This document shows, piece after piece, positions 25,198 through 33,907 of a DNA stretch of 58,928 nucleotides. The stretch is taken from contig JAKAKJ010000081.1 of the NCBI GenBank assembly GCA_021824575.1, forward strand, positions 1-58,928. Direction: 5' to 3'. The notes under the pieces are model-generated. The model was not told the origin of the DNA. It ran no database searches and saw only the letters and a list, made by a program, of their open reading frames with translations. The translations under genes were made by a program, and so were the position numbers. The stretch is from Chloroflexota bacterium (GTDB lineage Bacteria > Chloroflexota > Anaerolineae > Anaerolineales > Villigracilaceae). Position 1 is the first letter of the stretch. Each line of letters begins with the position of its first letter.

Positions 25198-26946
25198 TCA
25201 GCGCGACTTGGCGTTATGCAAACGGTCGGCAGCTTCCTCGGTCAACGGGATATAGACGGATATCTTTGTGCCCTTGCCAATCGTGGATTGAATGTTGAGC
25301 AAGCCGTTGACCAGTTCGGTGCGCTCGCGCAGATTGACCATGCCGAGGCTGGAACGTTTATCGTACGCCTTGTTTACCGCATCCACATCGAAGCCAATGC
25401 CATCGTCTTCGACTTCAAGCAAAGCCGCGCCTTGCTGAAACGGTTGTAAGCGAACCCAGATGTTGGCTGCGTTGGCATGTTTGCGCGCATTGTTGATTGC
25501 TTCTTCGATGATATAAAAAATCACACCTTGTTTTCCCATTTCCATCTGGCTGGAGATATTATCGTCAATGTTGACGATCACGTTCTGATTGTACGTCTCA
25601 CGCATCTTATCGGCCATGGATTTCAGCGCCGCGCTCAATCCCTGCGACTCAAGGATGAGCGGTCGCAGCGTGAACAGCATGTGGCGGATTTCCTTCGTTG
25701 TGCGATGCGCCAGTTCTTCGATCTTGGAAAGCTCATCCACTGCGCTCTTTGTGTCTTTTTCCATCAGGCGCCGGGCGAGGTTGATTCGCATCGCCATCGC
25801 CGCCACCGACTGAGTCGGCCCGTCGTGAAGATCGCGCGCCAATTTCTTGCGCGCCTCTTCATGGACTTCAACCATCCTTTCCTTCTCTTCGACTAAATCC
25901 TGATAAAGCCGCGCGTTCTGGATGGCAACAACTGCCTGACGGCTGATGATATCCAGCATATCGCGGCGGTCGGACTCAAAATAATCCGGTTCGGGGTGTG
26001 CGAACAAAATCGCGCCATATACGTTGAATCCGCTTCGAAGCGGGAAACAATAAGCCGACGTGCAATTGCGGAATGCGATCACGCGTCCCAGCTCCGGATC
26101 GTAGCCGATGTTTTTCGAGAAGACCGGCTCGCCTTCGTCAAAGACTTTTTTCAAAATCCCCTCGCTGCCATCGAAGCCGAGACGCATATCCGCGCTGGTA
26201 AAGCGCCGCGCGGAGGCGACGCGCAATTGTCCGCCGCGGAATAACAGCACCGCGCTGACCAGCGGATTGTTCTCGCTGGCGTCCATTGAATCGGGATTGA
26301 GCGCGGCATATCCAACGTCCAGCGCCGAGTCGAGCACGCGCTTGTAGGAAAGAGTCGCCGTCAGCGTGGAAGTCAATTCGTAGATTGCGCGCAGGCGTTC
26401 GCCCTGAACGTGCCGCTTCTTCTCTTCGGCATCCAGCCACATCTGCCGTTTGAGCCGCAAGCGCGACATCAACTGTGTACCCAGAAAACCGAACAAAATA
26501 CCAAGCCCCAGGATTGCCGCCATCCAGATCAAGGCTAGGGAAGATCGCGCAGGCACATGGATTTGCGCCATCACAAAAGCAAGGACGGCAAACAGCCCCG
26601 CGGCAATCAGCGCACCCGAATAATCGAAATAAACCGCACCGGTCAGGATGGGCAATAGTCCCGTCCAGGATGCCGGGCCAGACAAACCGCCCTGCGCCCA
26701 GAAAAAAACTCCGCTCAATAAAATGTCCACAGCCAGGTTGACCTGGCGATGAAAACTTATACGTGTGTTAAGGCTGGCAAGGATGGTCATGCTCATGTTC
26801 CAAAAGATCAGCACGATCAACGGCCAGGCAAGGGTTAAACTCAACGATCCCCCCAGCGAAAGCGATACGACCAGTCCCAGAATCACTGCCCAGCGAAGCG
26901 AAATCGCGAACCAGTCTGCTACGTAAGGAGTTTCAAAAGTCCGCAT
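25198..26946 (-). CDS. Membrane sensor histidine kinase, GAF + HisKA_3 (NarL partner type)
   Basis: 582 residues from the ATG at 26946 (the frame opens at a TTG at 26982). About six membrane segments in residues 1-170, a GAF domain at ~205-350 (YELTSTLTATLSYKRVLDSAL to ISRQAVVAIQNARLY), then a HisKA_3 helix pair with the phosphorylated His in RDLHDGPTQSV, and a HATPase domain (NNARKHANAANI, DDGIGFD, GMVNLRERTEL). Such kinases signal to LuxR/NarL response regulators; none is adjacent, so this is an orphan in the window. Ligand unknown. Confidence 0.9.
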   Translation of the reverse strand: MRTFETPYVADWFAISLRWAVILGLVVSLSLGGSLSLTLAWPLIVLIFWNMSMTILASLNTRISFHRQVNLAVDILLSGVFFWAQGGLSGPASWTGLLPILTGAVYFDYSGALIAAGLFAVLAFVMAQIHVPARSSLALIWMAAILGLGILFGFLGTQLMSRLRLKRQMWLDAEEKKRHVQGERLRAIYELTSTLTATLSYKRVLDSALDVGYAALNPDSMDASENNPLVSAVLLFRGGQLRVASARRFTSADMRLGFDGSEGILKKVFDEGEPVFSKNIGYDPELGRVIAFRNCTSAYCFPLRSGFNVYGAILFAHPEPDYFESDRRDMLDIISRQAVVAIQNARLYQDLVEEKERMVEVHEEARKKLARDLHDGPTQSVAAMAMRINLARRLMEKDTKSAVDELSKIEELAHRTTKEIRHMLFTLRPLILESQGLSAALKSMADKMRETYNQNVIVNIDDNISSQMEMGKQGVIFYIIEEAINNARKHANAANIWVRLQPFQQGAALLEVEDDGIGFDVDAVNKAYDKRSSLGMVNLRERTELVNGLLNIQSTIGKGTKISVYIPLTEEAADRLHNAKSR

Positions 26947-26969
26947 GGATTTAATGATAACGAAAGAAC

Positions 26970-26991
26970 GCGCCCGCCGCAACGCGGGCGC
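26970..26991 (-). terminator. Possible terminator of the polysaccharide cluster
   Basis: GCGCCCG and its complement with an 8-base loop, followed on the minus strand by GTTCTTTCGTT. The T tract is imperfect. Confidence 0.5.
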
Positions 26992-27023
26992 ATTACAACA
27001 CGATTACACCTTTGTAAGCAAAT

Positions 27024-27752
27024 CTATTTCTCATAACCCATTTTGGCTAAAGCGGTTCCAAAACGATCCGACAGGATTTTTTGCTGTTCGGCTGAATAGA
27101 CTTCACGGAAACGTCCGATCTTGCCTTTGAAGAAATGCGTGCCCTGATAACCTTCCGCCTTTTCGGGACGATACTGCTCGATCACCTCCCGGACTTTGGG
27201 TTGGCTTCCGTCTAAATGGAGGTAATCCACCAACCGGGCAGACTCCGCATCGTAGTTCGTCAGCAAATCCTCGTAGCGGGCGACGAGAACATTTTTCTCG
27301 CCCATCCACTTTTCCCAAATGCGGACGTAATCCGTGATGAAAACCAGCGATTTATCGAAGTCGGTTAAATGCGAGAAGGCGTTCGGGCGGCCTTTGGTCA
27401 ACGCACGCTGTCCGTACTCGAAGGCGGAGAGCATGGCATCGCGCGGGTCACGGTAAATGTACGTGAGGCGCAGCAGACCCAACGTTGAGAGCAGACGCGA
27501 AGCGGGCGTCGGCCCCGCATGCGCTTTGATGACGAATGTGTTTCCCATCAAAGCGGGAACCGTCACCATTGCCAATCGCCGTACCGAAAGCACGCCAATA
27601 TTACAGTTAACTTCAGTAAGAATATTTTGCAGATGATATTTTGTGCGAATTTCATTTGCGTCGGCGCAGCCGGTTGTTTGCATAAGATCGTGAATGAGAT
27701 TGTAGTGCCAGCCCGAACCGGCGCGCGGCATTCCCACGGAAAGAACGATCAT
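27024..27752 (-). CDS. Sulfotransferase-domain protein
   Basis: 242 residues from the ATG at 27752, which overlaps the Wzy-like gene by 4 bases. The start IVLSVGMPRAGSGWHYNLIH matches the PAPS 5'-phosphosulfate loop, and YIYRDPRDAMLSAFEYGQR the 3'-phosphate motif. KNVLVARYEDLLTNYDAESARLVDYL is also typical. It probably transfers sulfate from PAPS to a polysaccharide or surface glycan, given its place at the end of a polysaccharide operon. No PAPS synthesis genes are nearby. Confidence 0.82.
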   Translation of the reverse strand: MIVLSVGMPRAGSGWHYNLIHDLMQTTGCADANEIRTKYHLQNILTEVNCNIGVLSVRRLAMVTVPALMGNTFVIKAHAGPTPASRLLSTLGLLRLTYIYRDPRDAMLSAFEYGQRALTKGRPNAFSHLTDFDKSLVFITDYVRIWEKWMGEKNVLVARYEDLLTNYDAESARLVDYLHLDGSQPKVREVIEQYRPEKAEGYQGTHFFKGKIGRFREVYSAEQQKILSDRFGTALAKMGYEK

Positions 27753-29203
27753 TCGTTTTCCTCGTTTGATTTCTTTTGCTGGATCATAAACGCCGCAACG
27801 CCGACCAACATGCCAAGGTTGATCCACATATCGGGCAGGGCAAGCGAATCCTGCGTCATGTTGTTAAAGATGACGGCGATCCACGTGAAGATCGCGGCGA
27901 TGCCAAGAAACTGCCAAAAGGTTGATCTTTGTTTCAGTGCGGCGAGCGCATCGCCCAAAATCGAAAACTGAAAAGCAAGGAACAGAAAGAATCCGATCAG
28001 GCCGGTTTCGGCCAGAAGCCGCACATAAAGATTTTTTGGATTCGGATAGAGCGCACTTTGCGGACTCAATTGACGCGCAATATCCGGCACGATGGTCAAT
28101 GTCCAATCGGGCAAATTGTTGTAGATGTAAAATCCGCTTGCGCCCAGGCCCACGCCCGTCAACGGATGCTGTTCGTACGCACTGTATGCGCCCAATATAT
28201 ACGCGGCGCGCGCGCCTGCAGAGTTTTGAATGATGAAGGATTCGATGGAATCTGCCTGTCCGCTCCAGAGACGCGCAATGTAATTCTTACTGCCGAGGAA
28301 CCACAACGCGCCAACTGCAGCAACGACGATGGCAAGAATCAAACCCACGCGCCAAATCCAGCCGAGGCCGCTTCGAAAGCCGGAGACGAACCAAATCCAC
28401 GCGGCGCGGATTTGCGAACGGCCAACCAGTAGAAAAGTCAACACAACTGTTACGCCGACTGTCAGCAATCCGCCGCGCGAGAACGTCGCCAGCAGGAGTA
28501 AAACGGAAACAGCCAGCAGAGTTGGCTCCAGCCATTTGAAACGCGTCAGCCGTTGGCGGGTCAGGAGTGCCGCGAACAACCAGGGAAGAAAGACGGTCGA
28601 AATTTGCCCGGCGAGCCAGGCGGGCTCGTACGCCAATCCGGAAATGCGATTCGTTTTGATTAACTCGCGCATCGAGAATGCGCGCTGCCAATGCGTCACC
28701 AGCGGTTTCGGCAAAATGTGCAAGTAGAATGTTGCGCCCTGCACGCCGCTCCAGAGAACGTCGAGGATGAATCCGGCAAACAGCCATTTCAGCGAAAAAC
28801 GCAAATCATCTTCATTCTGATTCATCCAAACCGCGGAGATAAAGAACACCGCGCCGATCACAACCGTAGCCCAGGCGCGGACGATGCGCCCAAAAATATC
28901 CTGGCCGCGCATCGGCGGCGGCGCATAAAGAAGTGCGATGACACTGGTTGCAAGCGCGACCAAAATGAACGCGACAAAAGGAGTCAACGCACTGGCGCGC
29001 GGAAAGGTTGTTTTGCGGCGAATGAGTTGAATCAATAACACCGGTGCGAGCAGCATCAACGGATAAAGCGCCAGCGGACGGACATAAGTTGTATCACTTG
29101 CCGGGAAATAACGGAAACTTGTGACCGGCAGAGCCAGCAAGGCCGCAGCCCATAAAGCGCGAGCAATAAAATCAAGATTCAAAAAGCGGGAAGCCGGGTT
29201 CAT
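27749..29203 (-). CDS. O-antigen ligase/polymerase-like membrane protein (Wzy_C family)
   Basis: 484 residues with about 11-12 hydrophobic segments. The central stretch SGLAYEPAWLAGQISTVFLPWLFA, then LLLATFSRGGLLTVGVTVVLTF, and the large outer loop with HPLTGVGLGASGFYIYNNLPD are typical of the Wzy_C/O-antigen ligase superfamily, which polymerises or ligates lipid-linked glycans outside the membrane. It overlaps both neighbours by 4 bases (Wzz-like before, sulfotransferase after). Confidence 0.87.
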   Translation of the reverse strand: MNPASRFLNLDFIARALWAAALLALPVTSFRYFPASDTTYVRPLALYPLMLLAPVLLIQLIRRKTTFPRASALTPFVAFILVALATSVIALLYAPPPMRGQDIFGRIVRAWATVVIGAVFFISAVWMNQNEDDLRFSLKWLFAGFILDVLWSGVQGATFYLHILPKPLVTHWQRAFSMRELIKTNRISGLAYEPAWLAGQISTVFLPWLFAALLTRQRLTRFKWLEPTLLAVSVLLLLATFSRGGLLTVGVTVVLTFLLVGRSQIRAAWIWFVSGFRSGLGWIWRVGLILAIVVAAVGALWFLGSKNYIARLWSGQADSIESFIIQNSAGARAAYILGAYSAYEQHPLTGVGLGASGFYIYNNLPDWTLTIVPDIARQLSPQSALYPNPKNLYVRLLAETGLIGFFLFLAFQFSILGDALAALKQRSTFWQFLGIAAIFTWIAVIFNNMTQDSLALPDMWINLGMLVGVAAFMIQQKKSNEENE

Positions 29204-29829
29204 TTCTTGATATCGAAAAACAAAATAATCAACGCACTGGTGGCGAGAGACGCAATGGAGCCAACCAAAAGGTACCTGCTCAAACTAACGCTGCGTTGTG
29301 CGGTGAGATGCTGCGTCTGCGATGGGACGGCAGTAATATATTTTTCCAGGCTGGTCGCCGGATCGGTCATCTGGGTTTGAACATTTTGCGCGAACGCCTG
29401 TGCCCATGCGGATGCCAGTGCCTCGGCTTTTTGCGCGTTGGAGTCGTCTGCAAAGAAATGCCAGCCGCCGTTTCCCGGCTGGCTCAATTGCAATTCCCGC
29501 CCGCGCAGTTGTTGAACCGTCACGCCCCCGACCTGCGATGCAACCGCGTTCAAAACGGTGTCAGACATGGCGATCTCTTCCAGTTTGCGCGTCTCGCGTT
29601 CGAGATAATAAAACTGTTCGCTGGGTGTGTTCTGCGGCCAGGCTTGTTCGAGATGGAAGTCCACATTGACGACGGCGCGGGCGCGGTACGGCGGCGGCGC
29701 AATGTAATAAACTGCCGCTCCAATCAACGCGCCGGCGATTGCGCCCAGCAGCCAGAAGCGCCAGGCTTTCAATAATCGAATGAGATCATCCGAAGATGGA
29801 GGAGAAAAAATAAATTTCATGATCACCAT
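29200..29829 (-). CDS. Wzz-like polysaccharide chain-length/co-polymerase protein
   Basis: 209 residues from the ATG at 29829, supported by AGGA 5 bases upstream; the longer frame to 29964 would run into the GT2 gene. Two membrane helices flank a periplasmic-type domain: FWLLGAIAGALIGAAVYYIAPPPYRARAVV at ~28-55 and YLLVGSIASLATSALIILFF at the C-terminus, with a helical middle. This is the layout of Wzz/YveK-type proteins that set polymer length with Wzy. No kinase domain is fused. Confidence 0.8.
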   Translation of the reverse strand: MVIMKFIFSPPSSDDLIRLLKAWRFWLLGAIAGALIGAAVYYIAPPPYRARAVVNVDFHLEQAWPQNTPSEQFYYLERETRKLEEIAMSDTVLNAVASQVGGVTVQQLRGRELQLSQPGNGGWHFFADDSNAQKAEALASAWAQAFAQNVQTQMTDPATSLEKYITAVPSQTQHLTAQRSVSLSRYLLVGSIASLATSALIILFFDIKK

Positions 29830-29918
29830 TTTTCCTGCCGAAGATTTTTTAACCACGGATAAACGCCGATAATTTGATAAAAGCAGTTCCTGGCACTCGC
29901 AAGGCAAACGTTTTGTAA

Positions 29919-30692
29919 TCAAGCTTTTTCGATTTTGAACTGTCTGCGCCGACGCCAATTCCAAAACGGTGCGGCAATTTTGCGGAGATAATACTTTGCC
30001 ACGAACCTGGAAAAGAAACTGCCGCCGTCGCGGTAATGGATGCGCAGCATTTCAGGCCAGCAGCGTTCGTCCGCATAAATGGTTTTTCCGGCGGCGTGCA
30101 GCCGAAAGTTGGCCCATACCTGCGGGACGTATTTTACCTGCGAACGCCGCGCAATGCGTATCCATAAATCATAATCCATGGCGAAATAGAATGATGGATC
30201 GAGAGGCCCCACCGCATGCCACAGGTCCGCGCGAAAGAATGCGGATTGCTGCGGGATATGGACATATCCATGTTCCAGACGCTGAAGGCTGGTCGGCGCG
30301 GCATTAAATTTGCCGATGATCCTGCCAGCATCATTGATGAAATTCGCATCGCCATAAACAAGCCCCACGTCGGGATGATCCACCAGAAATTTTACAGCGG
30401 ATGAAACCGCGCCAGGTGCGTATGTATCGTCCGAATTCAGCCATGCGAAGATTTCTCCTTTCGCATGTGCGAAACCTTTATTGATCGCATCAGTCTGACC
30501 CTTGTCCGGTTCGCTGACCCACCAGGCGAGTCTACCCCCATATTTTTTTAGGACATCCAGGCTGCCGTCGGTCGAGCCGCCATCCACGACGATGCACTCA
30601 ACATGCGGATAATCCTGCGACAGCACCGATTGGATCGTCTGTTCGAGATAGCGAGCCTGATTATAGGAGGGAATGACAATTGAAACTAACAT
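29919..30692 (-). CDS. Family 2 glycosyltransferase
   Basis: 257 residues. GT-A fold: VSIVIPSYNQARYLEQTIQSVLSQDYPHVECIVVDGGSTDGS, WWVSEPDKGQTDAINKGFAHAKGEIFAWLNSDDTY with the DxD-like SDD for metal and nucleotide sugar. It lacks membrane helices and probably adds a sugar to a lipid-linked precursor on the cytoplasmic face. First gene of the polysaccharide cluster (GT2, Wzz-like, Wzy-like, sulfotransferase). Confidence 0.9.
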   Translation of the reverse strand: MLVSIVIPSYNQARYLEQTIQSVLSQDYPHVECIVVDGGSTDGSLDVLKKYGGRLAWWVSEPDKGQTDAINKGFAHAKGEIFAWLNSDDTYAPGAVSSAVKFLVDHPDVGLVYGDANFINDAGRIIGKFNAAPTSLQRLEHGYVHIPQQSAFFRADLWHAVGPLDPSFYFAMDYDLWIRIARRSQVKYVPQVWANFRLHAAGKTIYADERCWPEMLRIHYRDGGSFFSRFVAKYYLRKIAAPFWNWRRRRQFKIEKA

Positions 30693-30768
30693 TGACGCTC
30701 ATCGAATACGGCAAATTGATTGGCCAATTATATTGGTTTTGCAAAAATTGATGGCGGCATAACTCAAT

Positions 30769-31449
30769 TCATTTGGAAAGCAGTGCACCCGGCTTGATTT
30801 TCTCTTTTTCCGCGTTCGGACGCAAAATCCACGCATCGCCGCGGACGAGAGTCGTTTTCCGCCCATCAACTTTGATATAAGCCCCGTCGGACATCATGAT
30901 GACAGGATTATCGTGAAAGAAACCGTAATCGGCCAGCCAATCATCATGAACAGATTGACCATAAGCATCCTGTGCGTAATGAACCAGAAAATTGAACGGT
31001 GTTAGATTCAAGCCATCGAAATAAGTCGTGCTGACGGTATTCATGTCTTTGGATGTGAGGATATTGGGCCCGCACAAAACAGTCCCCGCACTGAATGCGA
31101 CCAATGGCAAGCCAGCTTGAATTTTCCTGCGAAGATAATCCATCAGCTTGCTGATGTGCAGACGATGGTTCAGCAAAAAAGTATTTCCGCCGGGAATATA
31201 AGCAAGCGAAGCGCGGCGCAGGATATCTTCCATCTCTTTCAAAGTCATTAACTCTGCGTTGATCATTTCAAGTTGCGCCAAACTTTGAAATGATTTTTGA
31301 TTATCCTCCAGCCATTTCTCGGCATAAAGAGATGCCAGCGGCAGATACGCCACGGTGGGATCAGACTTACCTTCCAAATAGGGACGGCTGGCTTCGATTA
31401 CATAGCGAATATCATTTTCGCCCGGTGAAGAAAAAAGGTGCAGTTCCAT
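30769..31449 (-). CDS. Peptidase E-like protein (family S51, class I glutamine amidotransferase fold)
   Basis: 226 residues. YIPGGNTFLLNHRL and the nucleophile elbow PLVAFSAGTVLCGPNI with Ser match S51 peptidases (alpha-aspartyl dipeptidase or cyanophycinase relatives). The middle and C-terminus (HDNPVIMMSDGAYIKVDG) fit the same fold. It follows tmk by 2 bases. Substrate uncertain. Confidence 0.82.
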   Translation of the reverse strand: MELHLFSSPGENDIRYVIEASRPYLEGKSDPTVAYLPLASLYAEKWLEDNQKSFQSLAQLEMINAELMTLKEMEDILRRASLAYIPGGNTFLLNHRLHISKLMDYLRRKIQAGLPLVAFSAGTVLCGPNILTSKDMNTVSTTYFDGLNLTPFNFLVHYAQDAYGQSVHDDWLADYGFFHDNPVIMMSDGAYIKVDGRKTTLVRGDAWILRPNAEKEKIKPGALLSK

Positions 31450-31451
31450 GA

Positions 31452-32078
31452 TTATTCTTTACTGAATGTCAGCCTCGTCAGAATTTTCTCCCGCAGGTTT
31501 TCCTGCACCTTATCCCAGCTTTGACTCGCGTCCACCACAACCCATCGTTTGGGTTCAGCCTTCACCAATTCCAAATAACCTTTACGCACGCGCTGATGAA
31601 ATTCAACCGTGTACGCGTCGAGGCGATTCCATTCCATGCCGTTTTGCGTTTTGCGCTTCAACCCGACCTCGACATCGAGGTCAAGCAAAATCGTCAAATC
31701 AGGAGTCAAGCCGCCCGTGGCATATTTGACCAAAGCGCGAACTTCATCCAAATTTTGCTGATGGCCATAACCTTGATATGCAATCGTCGAATCGTAATAA
31801 CGGTCAGAAAGAACAATCTCGCCTGCCTCCAAACGCGGACGAATTACCTGTTCCACAATTTGTGCGCGCGCTGCTTGATAAAGCAGCGTCTCCGTGCGCG
31901 GATGCATCTCGGCATTTTTCAAATCATGCAGAATCTCGCGGATTTGCTCGCTGATGGATGTTCCACCTGGTTCGCGCGTCGGGAAAACAGTGTAGCCTTT
32001 CTCGCGGAGATATTCAACGAGATACGGAATGTGCGATGTCTTGCCGGAGCCTTCAGGACCTTCGAGGGTAATAAACAT
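31452..32078 (-). CDS. tmk: Thymidylate kinase
   Basis: 208 residues. It phosphorylates dTMP to dTDP. P-loop LEGPEGSGKTS, FPTREPGGTSISEQIREILHD, the DRY motif LSDRYYDSTIAYQGYG, and ILLDLDVEVGLKRK. Middle gene of a three-gene minus-strand unit (DMT protein, tmk, S51 peptidase) with gaps of 6 and 2 bases. Confidence 0.95.
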   Translation of the reverse strand: MFITLEGPEGSGKTSHIPYLVEYLREKGYTVFPTREPGGTSISEQIREILHDLKNAEMHPRTETLLYQAARAQIVEQVIRPRLEAGEIVLSDRYYDSTIAYQGYGHQQNLDEVRALVKYATGGLTPDLTILLDLDVEVGLKRKTQNGMEWNRLDAYTVEFHQRVRKGYLELVKAEPKRWVVVDASQSWDKVQENLREKILTRLTFSKE

Positions 32079-32084
32079 GTTCTC

Positions 32085-32522
32085 TTACCTGACGATCAAA
32101 TATCCGCCGACGATCAACAACAGGACACCGGCCAGCCGCACCAAGTCCACGTGACGAACGGCCACGCCAAATAAGCCAAATTGGTCAATGATGATTCCCA
32201 TTGCCAGTTGTCCAATAATTATCAACGCCAGTGCCGTTGTCGCGCCGAGCCGCGGCATCGTGTGATTCAACGTCAGGTACAAAATCACCCCGAAAGCGCC
32301 AGAGATCAGCATATACCACGAAAGGCTGCGCCAGTTTCGAATATTCTCGCCGCCCAGTCCCAACACCAACGCACCTGACAAGATCGCGCCGCTGATATGC
32401 ACGACAAAACTGCTGGCCGCGCTGCCAATCCGCTGGCTCATCTGGGACGCAATCGGTCCCTGCAATCCAACAGAAAGCCCGCCCAAGATTCCGATCAAAA
32501 CCGTCAATGCAATGCTCAACAT
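32085..32522 (-). CDS. DMT-superfamily membrane protein (DUF606/YdcZ)
   Basis: 145 residues from the ATG at 32522. Five hydrophobic segments with the family pattern ILGGLSVGLQGPIASQMSQRIGS, HISGAILSG, ALIIIGQLAMGIIIDQFGLFG, and the terminal VRLAGVLLLIVGGYLIV. DUF606 proteins work as small inner-membrane transporters or dimers; substrate unknown. Confidence 0.85.
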   Translation of the reverse strand: MLSIALTVLIGILGGLSVGLQGPIASQMSQRIGSAASSFVVHISGAILSGALVLGLGGENIRNWRSLSWYMLISGAFGVILYLTLNHTMPRLGATTALALIIIGQLAMGIIIDQFGLFGVAVRHVDLVRLAGVLLLIVGGYLIVR

Positions 32523-32698
32523 CAATTATGCCTTTCCAGCGTGAAGCATGAATGAACTATTCCCGATCCTTCACAAACTTTTTGTTTACGAAACGCATAC
32601 AATCTCTTATTATACGTTTAGATTCGGTTTAATACCTTTGTCATTTTCAAATACTACAATCGCCGTATAGAACAAAAGAGAAATTACAGGAGGTCGAA

Positions 32699-33853
32699 AT
32701 GACTACAAAAAGGATTCTCTATGTGGTTCTGATTATGGTGGTCGCCGCAGTATCGGCCTTGTCGGGAGTTGTTGCGGGTGGATTCGTAGTTTACAGAGCA
32801 GTGCAGCAGGGACAAGCAGGCAAACTACCAGCGCCCATCCAGGCAGCCGTACCTGCAAACAGCACCCAACCGGGTCAGAATCTGGTTATCAACACAACGA
32901 ATATTCAAACCACGATCACACAAGCCGTACAAAAAGTTGGTCCGGCTGTAGTAACAGTGGTCGGCACAATCCCCGGGCAGCAAACATTCTTTGGCACATC
33001 CCCAAGTGAAACTGTCAGCGGAAGCGGCATCTTCATTTCCAACCAGGGCTACGTGCTCACAAACAACCACGTAATCCAGGGAGCACAGAATGTGAACGTC
33101 GTTCTTTCTAACGGGACGCAGGAAAAGGCGACCGTTGTCGGAGCCGATCCGTACAATGACATCGCCGTGCTAAAGGTCAGCGGGAAAGTTCCGGCAGTTG
33201 CGACGCTTGGCAATTCGGACGTTCTCAAACCGGGTGAGACTGCGATCGCGATCGGTTCGCCACTGGGCGACTTCAAGAATACGGTGACCGTTGGCGTGAT
33301 CAGCGCAACGGGTCGTTCAATAGACACCGGTAACGGATACTCGATCGAGGGCCTGATCCAAACAGATGCGGCCATCAACCAAGGCAACTCCGGTGGTCCG
33401 CTCGTGGACCTGGCAGGTGAAGTTATCGGCATCAACACACTGATCGTCCGCAATACGGGGACCGGAACGGTTGCGGAAGGACTTGGTTTCGCCATCCCGA
33501 TCAATACCGCGCAGGCCGTCGCCACGCAGATCATTCAAAAAGGATATTTCGCTCATCCGTATCTCGGCATTAGTTATCAGCCCATTGCACCCGACATCGC
33601 CGCGGCATATAACTTGCCTGTCCAATGGGGCGTCTATGTGACGAGCGTCGCGGCCAACAGCCCGGCCAGCAAAGCCGGATTGCAGCAGGGCGACATCATC
33701 ACCCAAATCGATTCCCAGATATTGGATGCGAATCATTCCTACCTCAACACGCTGTACACGTACAAGCCCGGCGACACGGTCACGCTTTCGGTCATGCGCA
33801 ATGGACAGACTCTGCAAATGAAGGTCACGCTCGGCGAAGCAACACACGGTTAA
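32699..33853 (+). CDS. HtrA/DegP-type serine protease with PDZ domain
   Basis: 384 residues. One N-terminal membrane anchor (~7-32), linker, trypsin-like domain with the triad H124 (LTNNHVIQGA), D154 (DPYNDIAVLKV) and S231 (NQGNSGGPLVDLAGEVIGINT), then one PDZ domain at ~285-380 (YLGISYQPI, GVYVTSVAANSPASKAGLQQGDIITQID). It degrades or refolds damaged exported proteins outside the membrane. AGGAGGTCGAA immediately precedes the ATG. Monocistronic, ended by a hairpin. Confidence 0.94.
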   Translation: MTTKRILYVVLIMVVAAVSALSGVVAGGFVVYRAVQQGQAGKLPAPIQAAVPANSTQPGQNLVINTTNIQTTITQAVQKVGPAVVTVVGTIPGQQTFFGTSPSETVSGSGIFISNQGYVLTNNHVIQGAQNVNVVLSNGTQEKATVVGADPYNDIAVLKVSGKVPAVATLGNSDVLKPGETAIAIGSPLGDFKNTVTVGVISATGRSIDTGNGYSIEGLIQTDAAINQGNSGGPLVDLAGEVIGINTLIVRNTGTGTVAEGLGFAIPINTAQAVATQIIQKGYFAHPYLGISYQPIAPDIAAAYNLPVQWGVYVTSVAANSPASKAGLQQGDIITQIDSQILDANHSYLNTLYTYKPGDTVTLSVMRNGQTLQMKVTLGEATHG

Positions 33854-33873
33854 CATTCCCCACAAAGAATACG

Positions 33874-33907
33874 GTAGCGGCAGGTTTTAGACCTGCCGCT
33901 ACTTTTT
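33874..33907. terminator. Bidirectional terminator between htrA-like gene and AAA-R3H gene
   Basis: GTAGCGGCAGGT (33874-33885) and its complement (33891-33902), 5-base loop, then TTTTTA. It lies between convergent genes. Confidence 0.85.
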
